A DNA stretch of 64,000 nt from contig CM072511.1 of NCBI GenBank assembly GCA_036898135.1, forward strand, positions 27,706,110 through 27,770,109. The letters run 5' to 3'. Every line of letters starts with the position of its first letter. Within the stretch, counting starts at the first letter, position 1. Positions 1 through 12,259 of the stretch are shown in pieces. The notes beneath the pieces were generated by a model that was not told the DNA's origin, made no database searches, and saw only the letters and a program-made list of their open reading frames with translations. Origin of the DNA: Oncomelania hupensis. Taxonomy: Eukaryota > Mollusca > Gastropoda > Littorinimorpha > Pomatiopsidae. The position numbers and the translations under genes are program-made.

Positions 1-789
1 CGCACATGTGTGCGTCAGAGACGCACAAAAACTGAAAAAGGACGCATGAAAAAAAACAACTGGCGCGTCACAAGGGACGTAACGTTTTGTGTTTTTTTTA
101 CTGCCGTTATGTATCCTGGCACCTCCGAGCTATCGTGCGCCCGAGCCGAGTAAGCGCAGTGATCTCCCCTACCCACTGACCGCGCTGACACGCATGCGCA
201 GCCTTTTTGTTTGCTTCCAAAAAGCTGAAACATGTCGCTCGACACATGGCTACGGAAAACGATAACCCGCAGAAATGCGGAAGACGATGCACTCGTTGAA
301 TGTTGAATCATCATTTTCAGTTCTCCCTAGACTAGGCAATGATGATCTTGTCTGTAACATGCAGTTGAACAGATTTTTTTGTCTCTTTTTTTTTTTCTTC
401 TGGTCATCGACTTAGTCCCCTCTAACACTAACTGCTTTTACAGAGACAATTTGTCAGTGCATGCAGATTGATGTGTGTAAAGTGTCGTATGACCATTTCA
501 TGTTTGTTCTATGGTCATTTTATGTGATTTTAAGGTTCCTCTAGTCAATGATGGATTCCTTTGTAACATTTATCAGAACAGTATTCCTTTTGTTGTGTTG
601 CTTGTTTTATGGCTATTCATAATTTTCAATAAAGTTGCATTGAAAACTAAGCTTTGTTTGACTTTGAGGTGTATTTGTGTGTCCGTGATGTTGGTAATCA
701 AAATCAAGGTAAATGTAGGAATTGTAAGGGGACTTTCAAATTTTGTAAGGGGACTCTTTAAATTTTGCAAGGACTCTCTGAAAAAAAAG
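1..789. other. intergenic, no gene seen
   Basis: I see no supported gene here. Short open frames exist on both strands but lack recognisable motifs. The stretch ends in the start of the LINE fragment at about 790. Confidence 0.5.
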
Positions 790-2436
790 CTGTGGGAAAC
801 ACTGCCCACAATATGACCGCCAGCACTACTGCTAGAACAACCGGACAGGTCTATGGACATACTATCTTATGTCTTTGGACTGGTAAGTCGCATCTTAAGC
901 TCAAAACCAACATCTTGCTCTCTCGACCCCATTCCTACCCCCATGTTGATAGAGAATCTTGACCCTCTACTCCCGACCATTACCCACATTATCAACGAGA
1001 GTCTGTCCTCTGGTGTTGTTCCGTCTGTGCTCAAAGCGGCTGTCATCAAACCCCTCCTTAAAAAGCCAAGTTTAGACAAAAAACAATCTAAAGAACTATA
1101 GACCTGTTTCAAACCTCTCCTTCCTGTCCAAAGTCATAGAAAAAATTGTTCTCAAACAACTGTTTGCCTACCTATATGATAACCCTTTACTTTGCCCCAA
1201 CCAGTCTGCCTACCGACCCTTCCACAGCACTGAGACAGCCCTCCTAAAGGTAACCAATGATCTGTTGCTTGCCTTAGATAATGGTAACGTCTCCGTTCTC
1301 ACCTTATTAGACCTCTCAGCCGCCTTTGACACAGTCGACCATCACATTCTCTTTAACACTCTTCAACACTACTTTGGAATCTCTGGCTCGGTCCTGGCTT
1401 GGTTCCACTCATATCTTTCTGACAGATCACAAGCAGTCACTGTCGATGGCTGTTTCTCCAGCACAGCAGACCTGGTGTGCGGCGTGCCTCAGGGTTCCGT
1501 TTTAGGGCCGGTGTTATTCACTCTGTACACCAAGCCACTGCTTCTCCTGCTTAGAAAGCATGCTGTTGAGAGTCAGTCATTTGCAGACGACACACAACTG
1601 TATAAATCCACCGCCCCCCTCTCTCATTAATTCCACTGTTCAGACTTTGGAGAACTGCATCACAGACATCAAGTCATGGATGACACTCAACAAGCTTAAG
1701 CTTAATGACGATAAAACCGAAGCCCTCCTCATTCACAAGCACAACACCTCCTCCTCACTCTCGCCACTCCCAACATCGCTTACAGTAGGGACAACAAACA
1801 TTCAGTTCTCATCCTCAGCAAGAAATCTCGGCTACATTCTCTCCGATGACCTGTCCCTCAACAACCACATCTCTAACGTCTGTCGCTCTGCATACACGGC
1901 CATACGCCAAATCAGCTCCTTTCGCCACTATCTTACAGTCCCTGCCACCAAAACCCTAGTCTGCGCTCTCGTCCTTTCTCGTCTTGACTATTGCAACTCT
2001 CTCCTTGCTGGCTCCCCGAAACACATCATTGACAAACTACAAAAGGTTCAGAACTCAGCAGCTAGACTAGTATTCCGAGCTAAGAAACGCGATCACATCA
2101 CACCTCTACTACATTCCCTTCACTGGCTTCCTGTGCAAGCACGCAGAGTACAAACTATCTGTTCTCTGTCACAACCTCTTCACAGATTCTTGTCCTTCCT
2201 ACCTTGCTGACCTACTGTCTGTCTACTCCCCTTCACGCACTTTAAGATCTTCTGCTGACACTCGCACACTCAAGGTTCCCGTCACCCGCACTAAGACATA
2301 CGGCCAACGTGCATTCGCTTACTCCGCACCTAAGCAGTGGAATTCCATTCCCTCCCAAATCCGCAACATACAATCAACACAAGCATTCAAAAAGGCCCTC
2401 AAAACCCACCTCTTCAAACTGCATTATTCAGATTGA
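790..2436 (+). pseudogene. reverse transcriptase of L2/CR1-type LINE, frameshifted
   Basis: The reading frames give a continuous reverse transcriptase homology: a YRPVSNLSFLSK fingers motif (after about 1100), LLDLSAAFDTVDHH carrying the first catalytic aspartate (about 1305), GVPQGSVLGPVLF (about 1480) and FADDTQLY with the catalytic DD pair (about 1580). The C-terminal thumb region continues to a stop at 2434-2436. Three frame changes break it, near 1080 (A-run), near 1610 (C-run) and near 2150. There is no upstream endonuclease. The protein would have made cDNA of its own RNA at a nicked target; this copy cannot encode it intact. The breaks in homopolymers could be partly assembly error. 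Confidence 0.85.
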
Positions 2437-2801
2437 TTTGTATCCCGCTGCCATTCTCTCATCTTTTGTCTATGTCTGATCCGTAAGTGTATAAACGGCT
2501 GTAAATATTTACACTGTTTTTATTCCTGGGCCTAACCGGGCATATAGATAGCTGTGAATAGGTTTTTGCTATTCTATATTCTGTCTTTTTTGTCATTTGT
2601 GTACATAGCTGTAAATAGTATATTTTTGTCTTTTTTGTAATTTATGTACATAGTTGTAAAAAGTCTGTACCTTTACTGTCCCGTCTTTTGGTGTATTGTA
2701 GCAAAAGTGATGTTTCATCGAGTGCATGTATTTATATGTAACGACTATGTAAAGCGTGGTGAGTCTGGTCATAAGCTGGAGTACCCGCTATATAAAAATC
2801 C

Positions 2802-2833
<32 letters not shown>

Positions 2834-2836
2834 GTG
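790..2836 (+). mobile_element. 5'-truncated L2/CR1-type LINE with ATT-repeat tail
   Basis: This is the 3' part of a non-LTR retrotransposon. It holds the reverse transcriptase (790-2436), a roughly 370 bp 3' UTR and an ATT microsatellite tail at about 2804-2834. The endonuclease half is absent, as expected for 5' truncation during target-primed reverse transcription. Its 3' UTR (for example the segment ending in TATATAAAAATCCGTTATT) recurs around 20.4-29.3 kb, where it is split by later insertions. Clade is judged from the reverse transcriptase wording; L2, CR1 or a neighbouring Jockey-superfamily clade are all possible. Confidence 0.85.
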
Positions 2837-3260
2837 CACTGTTGAATGACTTGGAGGCTTCATTTCGCAAAACTAGGAGCTGTCCGTTGCTAGCAGATTA
2901 AAATCCCGGATCGACTCATGCAAAATAGTTTTGGCCCTAGGTCCATGAATCACACGCATAATAGATCTTACTTACTCTTACATACCTATTGAAAAGAACG
3001 CACGGAAATCTATTCAGTCCCAAGGACACTTGACATGTTTCTGAGTAAACACATACATTTTCTTTCTGTTTGCGTTTAAGGAGGAAAATCCAATTCGTAG
3101 GCTATGCCTATTAACCAAATATTGATTCCCACCGTTCGCGGATGCAGTTGGGTGCTTTCAAATATAGAACTAGAATTGCTTTTCTTTCGTCTGTACAACT
3201 ACAAGTGAAACTTAATTTAAAGTCCATACATAATAAATACCGCTTATGCAAGGTCATCGG

Positions 3261-3263
<3 letters not shown>

Positions 3264-3332
<69 letters not shown>

Positions 3333-3340
3333 ATATATAT
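3264..3340. repeat. TA microsatellite
   Basis: Two nearly pure TA dinucleotide runs are separated by small interruptions. Confidence 0.95.
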
Positions 3341-4398
3341 GTTAGTTGGTCCAGATCTGCTTACAATCAACCGACTGTCACAATACAATGCAGTAGTACT
3401 GCTACAATAGTATACAATACTAGCCCAAAGCGCACAATAGATGTAAAAGGAATGGACTATTCTTCGATGAACATGATTTTATTAAGTAGAAAAAGTAACC
3501 ATGGCTATCTCCTTTCCTACAGGATTTTATTACGGTTTAATTATCGTCTGCTCCAAGTGCTAGTTCACTCTACTTGTTCCAAATAAACTTCAATTGGAAA
3601 TGACAGTTTACATTAAAAAGGTCAATTTACCTAGTATGCATGCTGTGATTTATCTGTGTGTGGGTGTGTGTGGGTGTGTGAGCGTGTGTATGTGTGTGTG
3701 TGCTAGATTTGTGTTGATGAACGAACTAAGAGATTAGTAGTAATTAAGTAGTAATTTAGTATTTTTATATATATATTTATATATATATTATATGTACGCA
3801 TGAAAGAGTAACTTGTCTATATATATATATTATATATATATAGTATATTACATAATACGCATATATTTTTGTCTTGGCGGCATGCGTTTGGTAATGGTTT
3901 GTCAAAATCGGCTGCTTATAAAGGCAAATTGTGCGTAAAACACACAGCCAGAACATTTCTTTCAGCATTTGCAACCAAACATTGCTCACAAAAAAGTTTA
4001 TATATCGGGCGTGGAGCACGGAAAACCAGTATTTTTTGGGTCAAATACGCAGCCTTTTTCCCTCAAACTGCTCGTGGTGCACGTGGCTTCTTTTTTTTGT
4101 ACACTTTACAACCCTGTCACCAAAGCAAAGTGACTGTGAAGATTAAAAATTAATTTTCGGATGGTAACAAAATTTAAATTTGGTCGACATGGTGGTACTT
4201 ACCGTAATATATGTATAGTGTGTATATGTGTTTTAAGAAAGTGTGCGTGTATAGCGCTTAGCATCCTTAGGGTAGGCGCTTTAAAATGCTAGTTTTTTTA
4301 TTATTTTTATTAATTATTATTATATTAAATTTTTTATTATTATTAAGAGACCTCAAAAAAGAAAGATTGCACTGTATGTGTATATATAATATAAAATA

Positions 4399-4429
<31 letters not shown>

Positions 4430-4960
4430 ATATATCATATATATCATCATCATCATATATATTATATATATATATATATATATTCAAGTCTGCGTCAAAA
4501 AAGCGTCATAGAATTTAATGTCAACACGCCTTTAGAATTGTACAACAGCTTCATAGGCAACATTGCATAGGCCCTGTCCCCACAAAAAAGTCTGTTTACG
4601 GTAACATAGGGGAAAAAAGGGTCGGTAGGTCGGCTTTTTCTTTTCTCAACCTTTTTCACGTGGGCGACGATTAGGTCACGCTTTTTTTTTTCCAGACGAC
4701 TCTATCCGGCGTCAAAAAAGAAAAAAAACTGTTTCGAAAAAATATTACAGTCAGTCGGTACCGTAAACAGACTTTGGCCAGTTGACATCTTTGGTAAATA
4801 CACAGTTTTTTAAATAAAAAAATAATGTAGCCAAGGGCGAACTGAATTTTTTTATTTCACTCAAAAACACTGTAACTGATTGCACTAGTCCTGTTCAAAA
4901 TCCCAACCAAGGGAGTACAAGATAATTTGCGCTACTACATGTACTTCCCTGGCACATCAT

Positions 4961-4961
4961 C

Positions 4962-5003
<42 letters not shown>

Positions 5004-5042
5004 GTCATCACCATCATCATCATCATCACCTCCATCATCATC
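4961..5042. repeat. ATC trinucleotide microsatellite
   Basis: Mostly perfect TCA/ATC repeats with a few substitutions. Read on the minus strand they give a spurious methionine-rich frame. Confidence 0.95.
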
Positions 5043-5483
5043 ACCATCGTCGTTGTTGCCGTAGTCGTTGTCGCAGGAGTTGTAAACATCATCCTCACCG
5101 CCACCTTCACCAACATAATTTCCTCCACAATCGCATACCGTTGTTACATCTGCCTTACCGAAGTTTCAAGCTGGTTTGATTAAGACAAAACCTTATTGTT
5201 GAAAGCATCTTTTAAATACATGTACTGACAATGACATTAACATTAACACGCACTCCAATTTTAATAGATGTTTTAGACTCGTTCCCCATGTTTCACGCAA
5301 CTACATTCAAGAGGCCTACTTTTTCTCAGCTTAAATTGAAGTTATGTTTTTGTTTTGGTGATGACCAGATAAGGATACTTTTTTTTTTTTTTTACACAAT
5401 AACAGAATCAGTCTCTCTCGCTGTCTCTATATTCCTAAATCACTTACAAGTTTCCGTGATCATCATCATGATGACTATCACCA

Positions 5484-5486
5484 TGT

Positions 5487-5543
<57 letters not shown>
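5484..5543. repeat. CT microsatellite
   Basis: A pure CT dinucleotide run of about 60 bp just upstream of the degraded LINE at 5640. Confidence 0.95.
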
Positions 5544-5545
<2 letters not shown>

Positions 5546-5639
5546 CTTCAACTAAACATATTGACTGGTTTAATCACTTCAATTCAATGATTGCTGCCGT
5601 GTTATTAGAATCCAAAGAGTTGTTTTTTTTTAAATATTG

Positions 5640-7972
5640 GGTGATTTTAATATTGATCTGTATAAATCAAATAATCAATGGTCAAATATTATTCAACTTT
5701 GTAATATTGAACAATTAGTAACAACGCCAACAAGAGTAACTGCTGATACTAGTACACTCATAGATCATATTTACGCATTTTAAGCTCATGTCACAGAAGT
5801 GTGTGTACCAGTCTATGGTTGCAGTGACCATTACCCAGTATGTTTTATATGGAAAAAGAAGAGAGCTACAATTCTCAAACCAGGTAATAAAATTATAACA
5901 AATAGATCATTTTCTAAATTTAAAGAATATGATTTTCTATTAGACCTTCATAATAGCAATCTCTTAGATGTATATAATTTTACTAACTTAGATGATGCTT
6001 TAATATATTGGTATAACACATTTATAACTATATATAACAAACATGCTCCTATTGTTACAAAACCAGTTAAATACTATTCTAAACCAAACTGGCTTGACAG
6101 TGAATTACAACAAGCTATTAATTGTATAGACTATTTAAAGAGACATGGTAAGGAAAAGTGAATATAAGAAAACAGAGAAATGCAGTAACTTCACTCCAAA
6201 GAAAAAAAATGAAAACATATATTAAAAATTTAATATAATCCAAAACAGTTCTAAAATAATTTGGAAAGCAATTAATCATTTAACATACAAATCACCTTCA
6301 TCTACAGTAATTAAAAATATTTCCCCTGATACATTGAATTTTGTCAAAACGTCTGATATAATGAATTATAACTGTTGACAAATCAAAAGAAAAAATTTAC
6401 ATAAATTAACAGAATTTTGTCAGTCCAAAATCATTAAAAACAAAACTTATATTCCTTTCTTGTCAACTGAATTTGTTTATAAAACATTAAGAAACCTTAA
6501 GCAAACAAATTCAAGAGGGGTTGATGAATTAGATGATCAAATATTAAAACTATCTGCTCCGCTTATTACTGAAACTTTAACTTATATATACAATTTATGC
6601 ATTGACAAATCATGTTTTCTTATCATGTTTAAACAAGTTACAGTTATTCCGATTTTTAAGTCTGGTGATAGTTCTGACCCATCAAATTATAGGCCCATTT
6701 CAATTCTTTCTATCATATCTAAACCGCTTGGAAAACACATTAACAACCATATTCTAGACCATTTCACAAAAAACAACCGGTTACATGAAAATCAATCTGG
6801 CTTCAGAGCTAAGCATTCTTGTCATAAAGCTCTTACATCTATGATAGAACAATGGCTCAATAATATTGATGAGCACACATTTTCCGGAACATTATTCGTT
6901 GACTTCGCAAAAGCGTTTGATGTAATTGACCATGACCTCCTATTACGAAAATTACAATTATATGGTATTAGCTTTGAATCGCTTATCTTCTAAAATCTTT
7001 CATTTCTGACTAAGAGCAGTGCGTTTTCATGAATAACCAAAACTCACAGTTTGAGGCTGTTACTACTGGAGTACCTCAAGGATCGATCTTAAGGCCTTTA
7101 TTTTTTTCTGTCTATATAAATGATCTTCCCCTTCATATTTCTACTTCTTGTGAACTATTTGCTGATGACACCACAGTACACTCCAATTATACAGAAATAC
7201 GTAATTTAGCTCCCTCTTTACAAATAGGGGAAAATGAACTACAGGAATGGGCTGAATTTAATCACATGACGCTTAATCCAGACAAAAATAAATCCATGCT
7301 AATTACAACTAGACAAAAAAGGCAAAGTTCTCTATGAAACTCCATCACTTCAAGCTTTGCAACAAAACAGTTGAAGAAGCACAATGCCATAAACTTCTTG
7401 GCGTGACATTAGATAATAATTTGTCTTGGTTGCAACACATTTTAAATGTTAGTAGAACTATTTCCAGAAGGATTTATCAATTATCAAGGATTAGATATTA
7501 CTTAAATTTGCAGTCTCGTAAATTATTTTATTTGTGATATATTCAACCATTTATTGAGTATTCTTCAACTATTTGGGATTCTGCTAGTGGCGATGCCATG
7601 AAACCTTTATTTAGGAATGATTCACAAACGTGCAATTAAAATGATTATTATTACAAACAAAATCTCTCTGAGTGATTACAAACAGATCAACATACTACCT
7701 CTTGCCAACATATTAAAATTTAATAAAGGAATGTTCATGCACAAGATCCTTTCTCGTAATACACCCTCCAATTTTTCTTCTCTTTTTTCAAAGGAAAACG
7801 ACCAGATTTTCTACAAAACTAAATATCCAATTTCCAAGAATTCAACTGTTTAAAACAAGTCTGTCATATTCAGGTGACTTTATGGAATAACTTTCCAGAA
7901 GTTCTCCGCAGTGCAGTCACTAAATACACATCCTTTAGAAACCATCTTTTACCGCACATTAAAATGTTTTAA
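5640..7972 (+). pseudogene. LINE endonuclease-reverse transcriptase, multiply broken
   Basis: The C-terminal part of an APE-like endonuclease is visible: a GDFNID motif at 5640, then TPTRVTADTSTLIDHIY (about 5727-5777) and the SDHYPV motif (about 5824). Reverse transcriptase motifs follow: SNYRPISILSIISK (about 6685), LFVDFAKAFDVIDHDLL (about 6890), TTGVPQGSI (about 7060) and ELFADDTTV (about 7150). The thumb and C-terminal tail run to a stop at 7970-7972. At least five stops or frame changes split it into pieces at 5799-6161, 6460-6993, 7029-7337, 7334-7537 and 7617-7853. This is an old dead copy. Confidence 0.85.
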
Positions 7973-8148
7973 TTAGCTACTTAGCAATAGTTTTACATAA
8001 GTTGTGTGTGCGTGTGTGTGTGCGCACGCATATCTTGATTATATTGTTACATTATATTATTGTTATGAAGATATTTCGATAAGCTTATACTAATTGTTAT
8101 TGTTACAAGCCCCAAGGGCAGGATTTTAAAAAAGCACACCCAGTGCTT
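5640..8148 (+). mobile_element. degraded Jockey-superfamily LINE (endonuclease end to 3' UTR)
   Basis: A non-LTR retrotransposon truncated inside its APE-type endonuclease. It continues through the reverse transcriptase to a coding end near 7972, followed by an AT-rich 3' region. The body is distinctly AT-richer than the LINE at 790-2836, so it is a different family. It resembles the CR1/Daphne side of the Jockey superfamily, but the clade is uncertain. The 3' boundary is not sharply visible; a family A retroposon begins at 8161. Confidence 0.8.
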
Positions 8149-8160
8149 AATCTTTTACCC

Positions 8161-8841
8161 ACCCCTTGGAGTCATGAGCAATCTTGCCACTGTAGATTGT
8201 TCTAACCTATAAAGGGAAAAGTGAAAGCCCCAGTTGAAAACCTGTCTTGCCTTTGTAGGCATGACTGATTCACTGCGGCAACAGTACCCCCGTTGGAGTG
8301 CCGGGGGTTTCAGTATAAATAGTATCCCCACTTTCTGGAAATTTAGTGCTTTAAATTCCCACTGTCGCTGTCTTCCTCATTTGCTCTTTCCCATTCCTGC
8401 TCTGTCCTATCACTCTGCTATACTATCTTCTTCTTCGCTAGATCAATGACCTACCTTTTTTCTTGAAAACTCTTCCTGGACAAGACTCCTTGTTTGTGTA
8501 TGAGGTCTGTTGGATCAGCTTGGGAGTGTTGGACGCTTTCTGCCGGGTGGTCACTAGGGCTTCCTATGATGTTATTATTTAGCACTATAGGCATTTTATA
8601 TGTATGTGTTTTGTTGATGATTTATAATGATGTTTGTATTCTATTTTGTTTTTGTAACCGGGGGTTCGAGTAGTTGGGGTAAAGCCTCAGCCATCCCCTG
8701 CGTGGGATGTCTTTATTGTAAAGTGACTGGCCGGTGGAGGGCATTCAATTTTCCCACTAGGGTTGTTTCGGCAGATCTTTTATGCGGATTGGGGGTTGTC
8801 CGGTCCTGATTTGGCTCGGAAGAGTCCGCTGGACCTAAAGC

Positions 8842-8880
<39 letters not shown>
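8161..8880 (+). mobile_element. family A retroposon, long form, copy 1
   Basis: This is a member of a repeat family seen at least five times in the window. The 12 bp duplication AATCTTTTACCC occurs at 8149-8160 and again at 8881-8892, directly abutting the element. The 3' end is an AATC repeat tail after the conserved GGACCTAAAGCAA end. It has about 120 bp of extra 5' sequence shared with the copy at 63,065 but absent from the copies at 10,555 and 16,934. A TATAAATAG motif lies about 30 bp into the core. No tRNA head is visible. It may be a LINE 3' end or a SINE-like non-autonomous retroposon. Confidence 0.8.
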
Positions 8881-8884
<4 letters not shown>

Positions 8885-8906
8885 TTTTACCCTTTTGAAA
8901 TAAAAT

Positions 8907-8911
<5 letters not shown>

Positions 8912-8960
<49 letters not shown>
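8912..8960. repeat. CT microsatellite
   Basis: A pure CT run, about 49 bp. Confidence 0.95.
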
Positions 8961-8962
<2 letters not shown>

Positions 8963-9010
8963 TAACCCTGTATTTTATTTATTTAATCAATCTCTTATTT
9001 AATCGATCTA

Positions 9011-9290
9011 ATATAGCGCTTTTCCAGCTCAGGGCGCTGGTCGATACAACTCAAGGCGCCCACCTGCAACCTTTTGGCGCATAGTCTGAGGCCCAGACGA
9101 CTGAGCACAATCCTGGGCGACCGGGGATGAGGAGTAGGGACCTAGTGCGTGCTGGATGTAATTAGGTAGCCGGTACTCACCCGTCTATGACTCTAAAGAC
9201 ACGAGCTTCCGGATCTTTAAAGTCCATGCTATGGAATGCGTGCGTGCACAGACTAGACCTTGTGTTATACTCTCATCCGAAGGATATAAG
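9011..9290 (+). repeat. family B interspersed repeat, copy 1
   Basis: About 280 bp that recurs, diverged, at 13,837-14,139. Shared landmarks are the GCGCTGG(T/C)CGAT motif, ACGA(C/T)TGAGCACAATCCTG, GGCGACCGGGGATG, GATCTTTAAAGTCC and CTCATCCGAAGGA. I see no coding potential, tRNA head or obvious terminal repeats. It may be a LINE 3' UTR or a non-autonomous element. Confidence 0.7.
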
Positions 9291-9320
9291 TGCGTATGCG
9301 TGTATGGATGTATGTACGTA

Positions 9321-9448
9321 AGTGGTGGTGGTGGTGGTGTTTGTGTGTGTGTGTGTGGATGTGTGTGGGTGGAGGTGTGTGTGTGTGCGTGTGTGGGGGG
9401 GGGGGGGTGTGTGCGCGCGCGCGTGTGTGTGTGTGTGGAGGTTGTGTG

Positions 9449-9480
<32 letters not shown>

Positions 9481-9485
9481 CGTGC
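9321..9485. repeat. imperfect TG/GTG microsatellite
   Basis: TG repeats interrupted by G-runs and CG steps. All open frames across it are compositional. Confidence 0.95.
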
Positions 9486-10134
9486 GGGTAGAAAGAGGCT
9501 TATGTTTTCTTGAAGGACGTACGTTTTTGTATTGGCTATTCGAACAATCCTTGTGCCCGACTTTTAAATAAACCAATCAATAACACATCTCTCTCCCTCT
9601 CCCTCTCCCATCTCCTCCTATTCCCTTCCTTCTCAATCTACCACAGTCCAATGACTTATGAAGAAATGAATAACATTTTAAAGCGCTTTCTTTCGAACGG
9701 GTCTTCGCACGGTCTGAAAACCCGTGAAGATGATTGAATTTGTTGAATTGGAATTGAGGTCCACAAAGATCATGAACCATACCAGCGCTCCATATTGTTG
9801 TTCACTCAACTTACAGATCACTTGCTCGATCTACGAATGGCTAAGTGTGTAGTAAATATTTTATGTAGTTTGTTGTACGGTCACTTTGTTCATACTAGGT
9901 GTAATCGGTTTCCTCGGCAACTTTTGCAGATAGGTTAAATCAGACACGTCTGCATATACATAATACATGTCATAATAAAACTACGCAATAGCCTGTGTCT
10001 GCGCGCTAAGAGCATGTACTGGGACTTAACTCTTTACGGGTGGTTTCAGTCAGGTGTACAAAATCTATAACATTGATGATCTGAGCTGGAAGGTCTTCTT
10101 TGCTTCACCACACTTTTTTTTTTTTTAACAGAAC
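9486..10134. other. intergenic, nothing recognised
   Basis: I see no gene or clear repeat boundary here apart from a short CTCCCT-rich patch near 9590-9640. Confidence 0.5.
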
Positions 10135-10305
10135 ACGTAATACAGAAGGAAAGATTTGTATTCCACATTGTAACACTAACTTTAGGAAGTTTTCATTTTC
10201 TAAACGGGTCGCTGCTTATTTAAACGACCTTCCTGTTTCGCTTTAAATAAAAGCACCGAACATTAATTCTTTTAAAAATCAGTTGGACGAGATTCCAAAA
10301 TTTAC
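10135..10305 (+). pseudogene. C-terminal scrap of a LINE reverse transcriptase
   Basis: One frame reads NTNFRKFSFSKRVAAYLNDLP, a stop, then APNINSFKNQLDE. This matches the usual C-terminal tail of Jockey-superfamily LINE proteins. The scrap runs directly into an ATCT microsatellite, which may be the amplified LINE tail. It is too short to place in a clade. Confidence 0.55.
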
Positions 10306-10511
<206 letters not shown>

Positions 10512-10554
10512 TACACACACACATGCAATAATGGCGTGTATTCATCTTTGATTT

Positions 10555-11131
10555 ACCCCCTTTGGAGTGCCGGGGTCTCAGTATAAATAGTATCCCAACT
10601 TTCTGGAAATATAGTGCTTTAAATTCCCACTGTCGCTGTCTTTCTCATTTGTTCTTTCTCATTCCTGCTCTGTTCTATCAATCTGCTATAATATCTTCTT
10701 CTTCGCTAGATCAGTCACCTACCTTTTTTTTTTTTGAAAACTCTTCCGGGACAAGACTCCTTATTTGTGTGTGAGGTCTGTTGGATCAGCTTGGGAATAT
10801 TGGACGCTTTCTGCCAGGTGGTCACTAGGGCTTCCTATGATGTTATTATTTGGCAATGTAGGCATTTTATATGTACGTGTTTTGTTGATAATTTATAATG
10901 ATGTTTGTATTCTATTTTGTTTTTGTAAATGGGGGTTCGATAAATTAGAGTATAGCCTCAGCGTCCCCTGCGTGGGATGTCTTTATTGTAAAGTGACTGG
11001 CTGGTGGAGAGCGTTCAGTTTTACCACTAGGGTTGTTCCAGCAGATCTTTTATGCGGATCGGGGGTTGTCCGGTCCTGATTTGGCTCGGAAGAGTCCGCT
11101 GGACCTAAAGCAATAATCATGTAATGTAATT
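10555..11131 (+). mobile_element. family A retroposon, short form, copy 2
   Basis: A complete short-form copy of about 577 bp. The 11 bp duplication ATCTTTGATTT is at 10,544-10,554 and 11,132-11,142. It starts at the same CCCC...GGAGTGCCGGGG point as the copy at 16,934-17,518, so that is likely the true 5' end of the short form. The TATAAATAG motif is present near the start. The tail is ATCATGTAATGTAAT, differing from the AATC tail of copy 1. Confidence 0.8.
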
Positions 11132-11142
11132 ATCTTTGATTT

Positions 11143-12259
11143 GATTTTGCGTTGTTGCTAGAAGAAGCTTTGTATAATGATGATAATTTTCGTCGGTCGA
11201 TATTGTTGAGAATTTTCTTAAATTATTAGTTTATTATCGATCGAAGCTTCTAGACCTTACCGGTAAAATCTGGTCGAATCTAAACATTATATGACGGAAG
11301 GCAGTGCATAGCTATGGCGAGGATTTTTATTTTAATTGGGTGTTATTGCGTCATGCTGGAATGTTCGAACTTTTTCTCGATTGCAGAGAGGCTGTAATGC
11401 ACTGTCTGCTAGTGAAGATGATCCGTTTAGTGATTTTCAGAAAGCGATCTTGTATGCAGTTGTTGATGTTTGCTGAATAAAGTTGGAAAACTTTATGGAC
11501 GACTCCTGCCTTGTTGCTGAGTGAACAGACTGCGTGGATAAACAAATTCGAGTTACGGTAAATAACGTGTGACAGTGGCCGGTTTAGCGAAGAAGATAGT
11601 AGCTTAATAGAACAGATTAGGAACGGGAAAGAACAAATGAGAATGACAAAAACAGTAGTAATTTAGAGCACTAAATTTCCACAAATTGGGGATACTATTT
11701 ATACAGAAAACCCCGGCACCCGAACGGGAGACTGAACTGAGGTGATGAGTTATTTCTATACAATATTTATAGAAGAGCCATACAAAAAGTAACATGACTA
11801 TTTAGGCAGGGAGATGGCCACAAGACCTTCATGTTAAAAGCAGGACACGCGCAATACAACTGATGTCATTGTGGAAAAAAATCATTAAAAAGGGCAACTA
11901 ATTCTACCTACAGCAGTGTCATTTATTATCCGTCGTGAAAATAATAATAAAAATGTAGTACAACAGTCGGTATTATACTACTACCTGAACAATGTCATTT
12001 ATTTTCAATTATGATTCCAATGACTTAGACCGTGAGTTCCTGCTGTGGCACCTAGGCTAAATGTGATCAATAAGGCTACAAGAAAACGGAGGACTGCCAG
12101 AGAATAAATAAATCAATGGTTGCAGTTGGCGATGGCAGTTCGACACACTAGGCCCTATATTTCAAGTGCAGTGATCGATTGAACTGCATCACTATGGGCT
12201 GCCAAAGCAAACTGTTACCATCACCCACCTTCAATGTAGTATTAACTGCATGTTGTGTT
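11143..12259. other. intergenic with a partial family A copy
   Basis: No gene is supported. The stretch contains a partial minus-strand family A fragment (11,588-11,735); the remainder is anonymous. Confidence 0.5.
11588..11735 (-). repeat. partial family A fragment, copy 3
   Basis: On the minus strand this matches the first ~145 bp of the family A core, including the CAGAAAACCCCGGCAC region and a TATAAATAG-equivalent. It is more diverged than the other copies and lacks the 3' half. Confidence 0.65.

Larger units (their letters stand above)
2837..5483. other. AT-rich intergenic stretch with microsatellites
   Basis: No gene is supported. The stretch contains TA tracts (about 3264-3340, 3766-3845, 4390-4487), a short TG tract (about 3657-3705) and an ATC/TCA tract (about 4961-5042). 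Open frames here mostly translate these repeats or are compositional accidents. Confidence 0.6.

Noticed and set aside
4961..5042. CRISPR-like array or other regular repeats
   Set aside because: The repeats here and elsewhere are plain microsatellites; there are no repeat-spacer structures and the window is eukaryotic.
8627..8809. Small conserved protein (also at 10,765, 16,995 and 63,519)
   Set aside because: The same frame appears in each family A copy because the copies are similar DNA; start and length shift between copies and no motif is seen.
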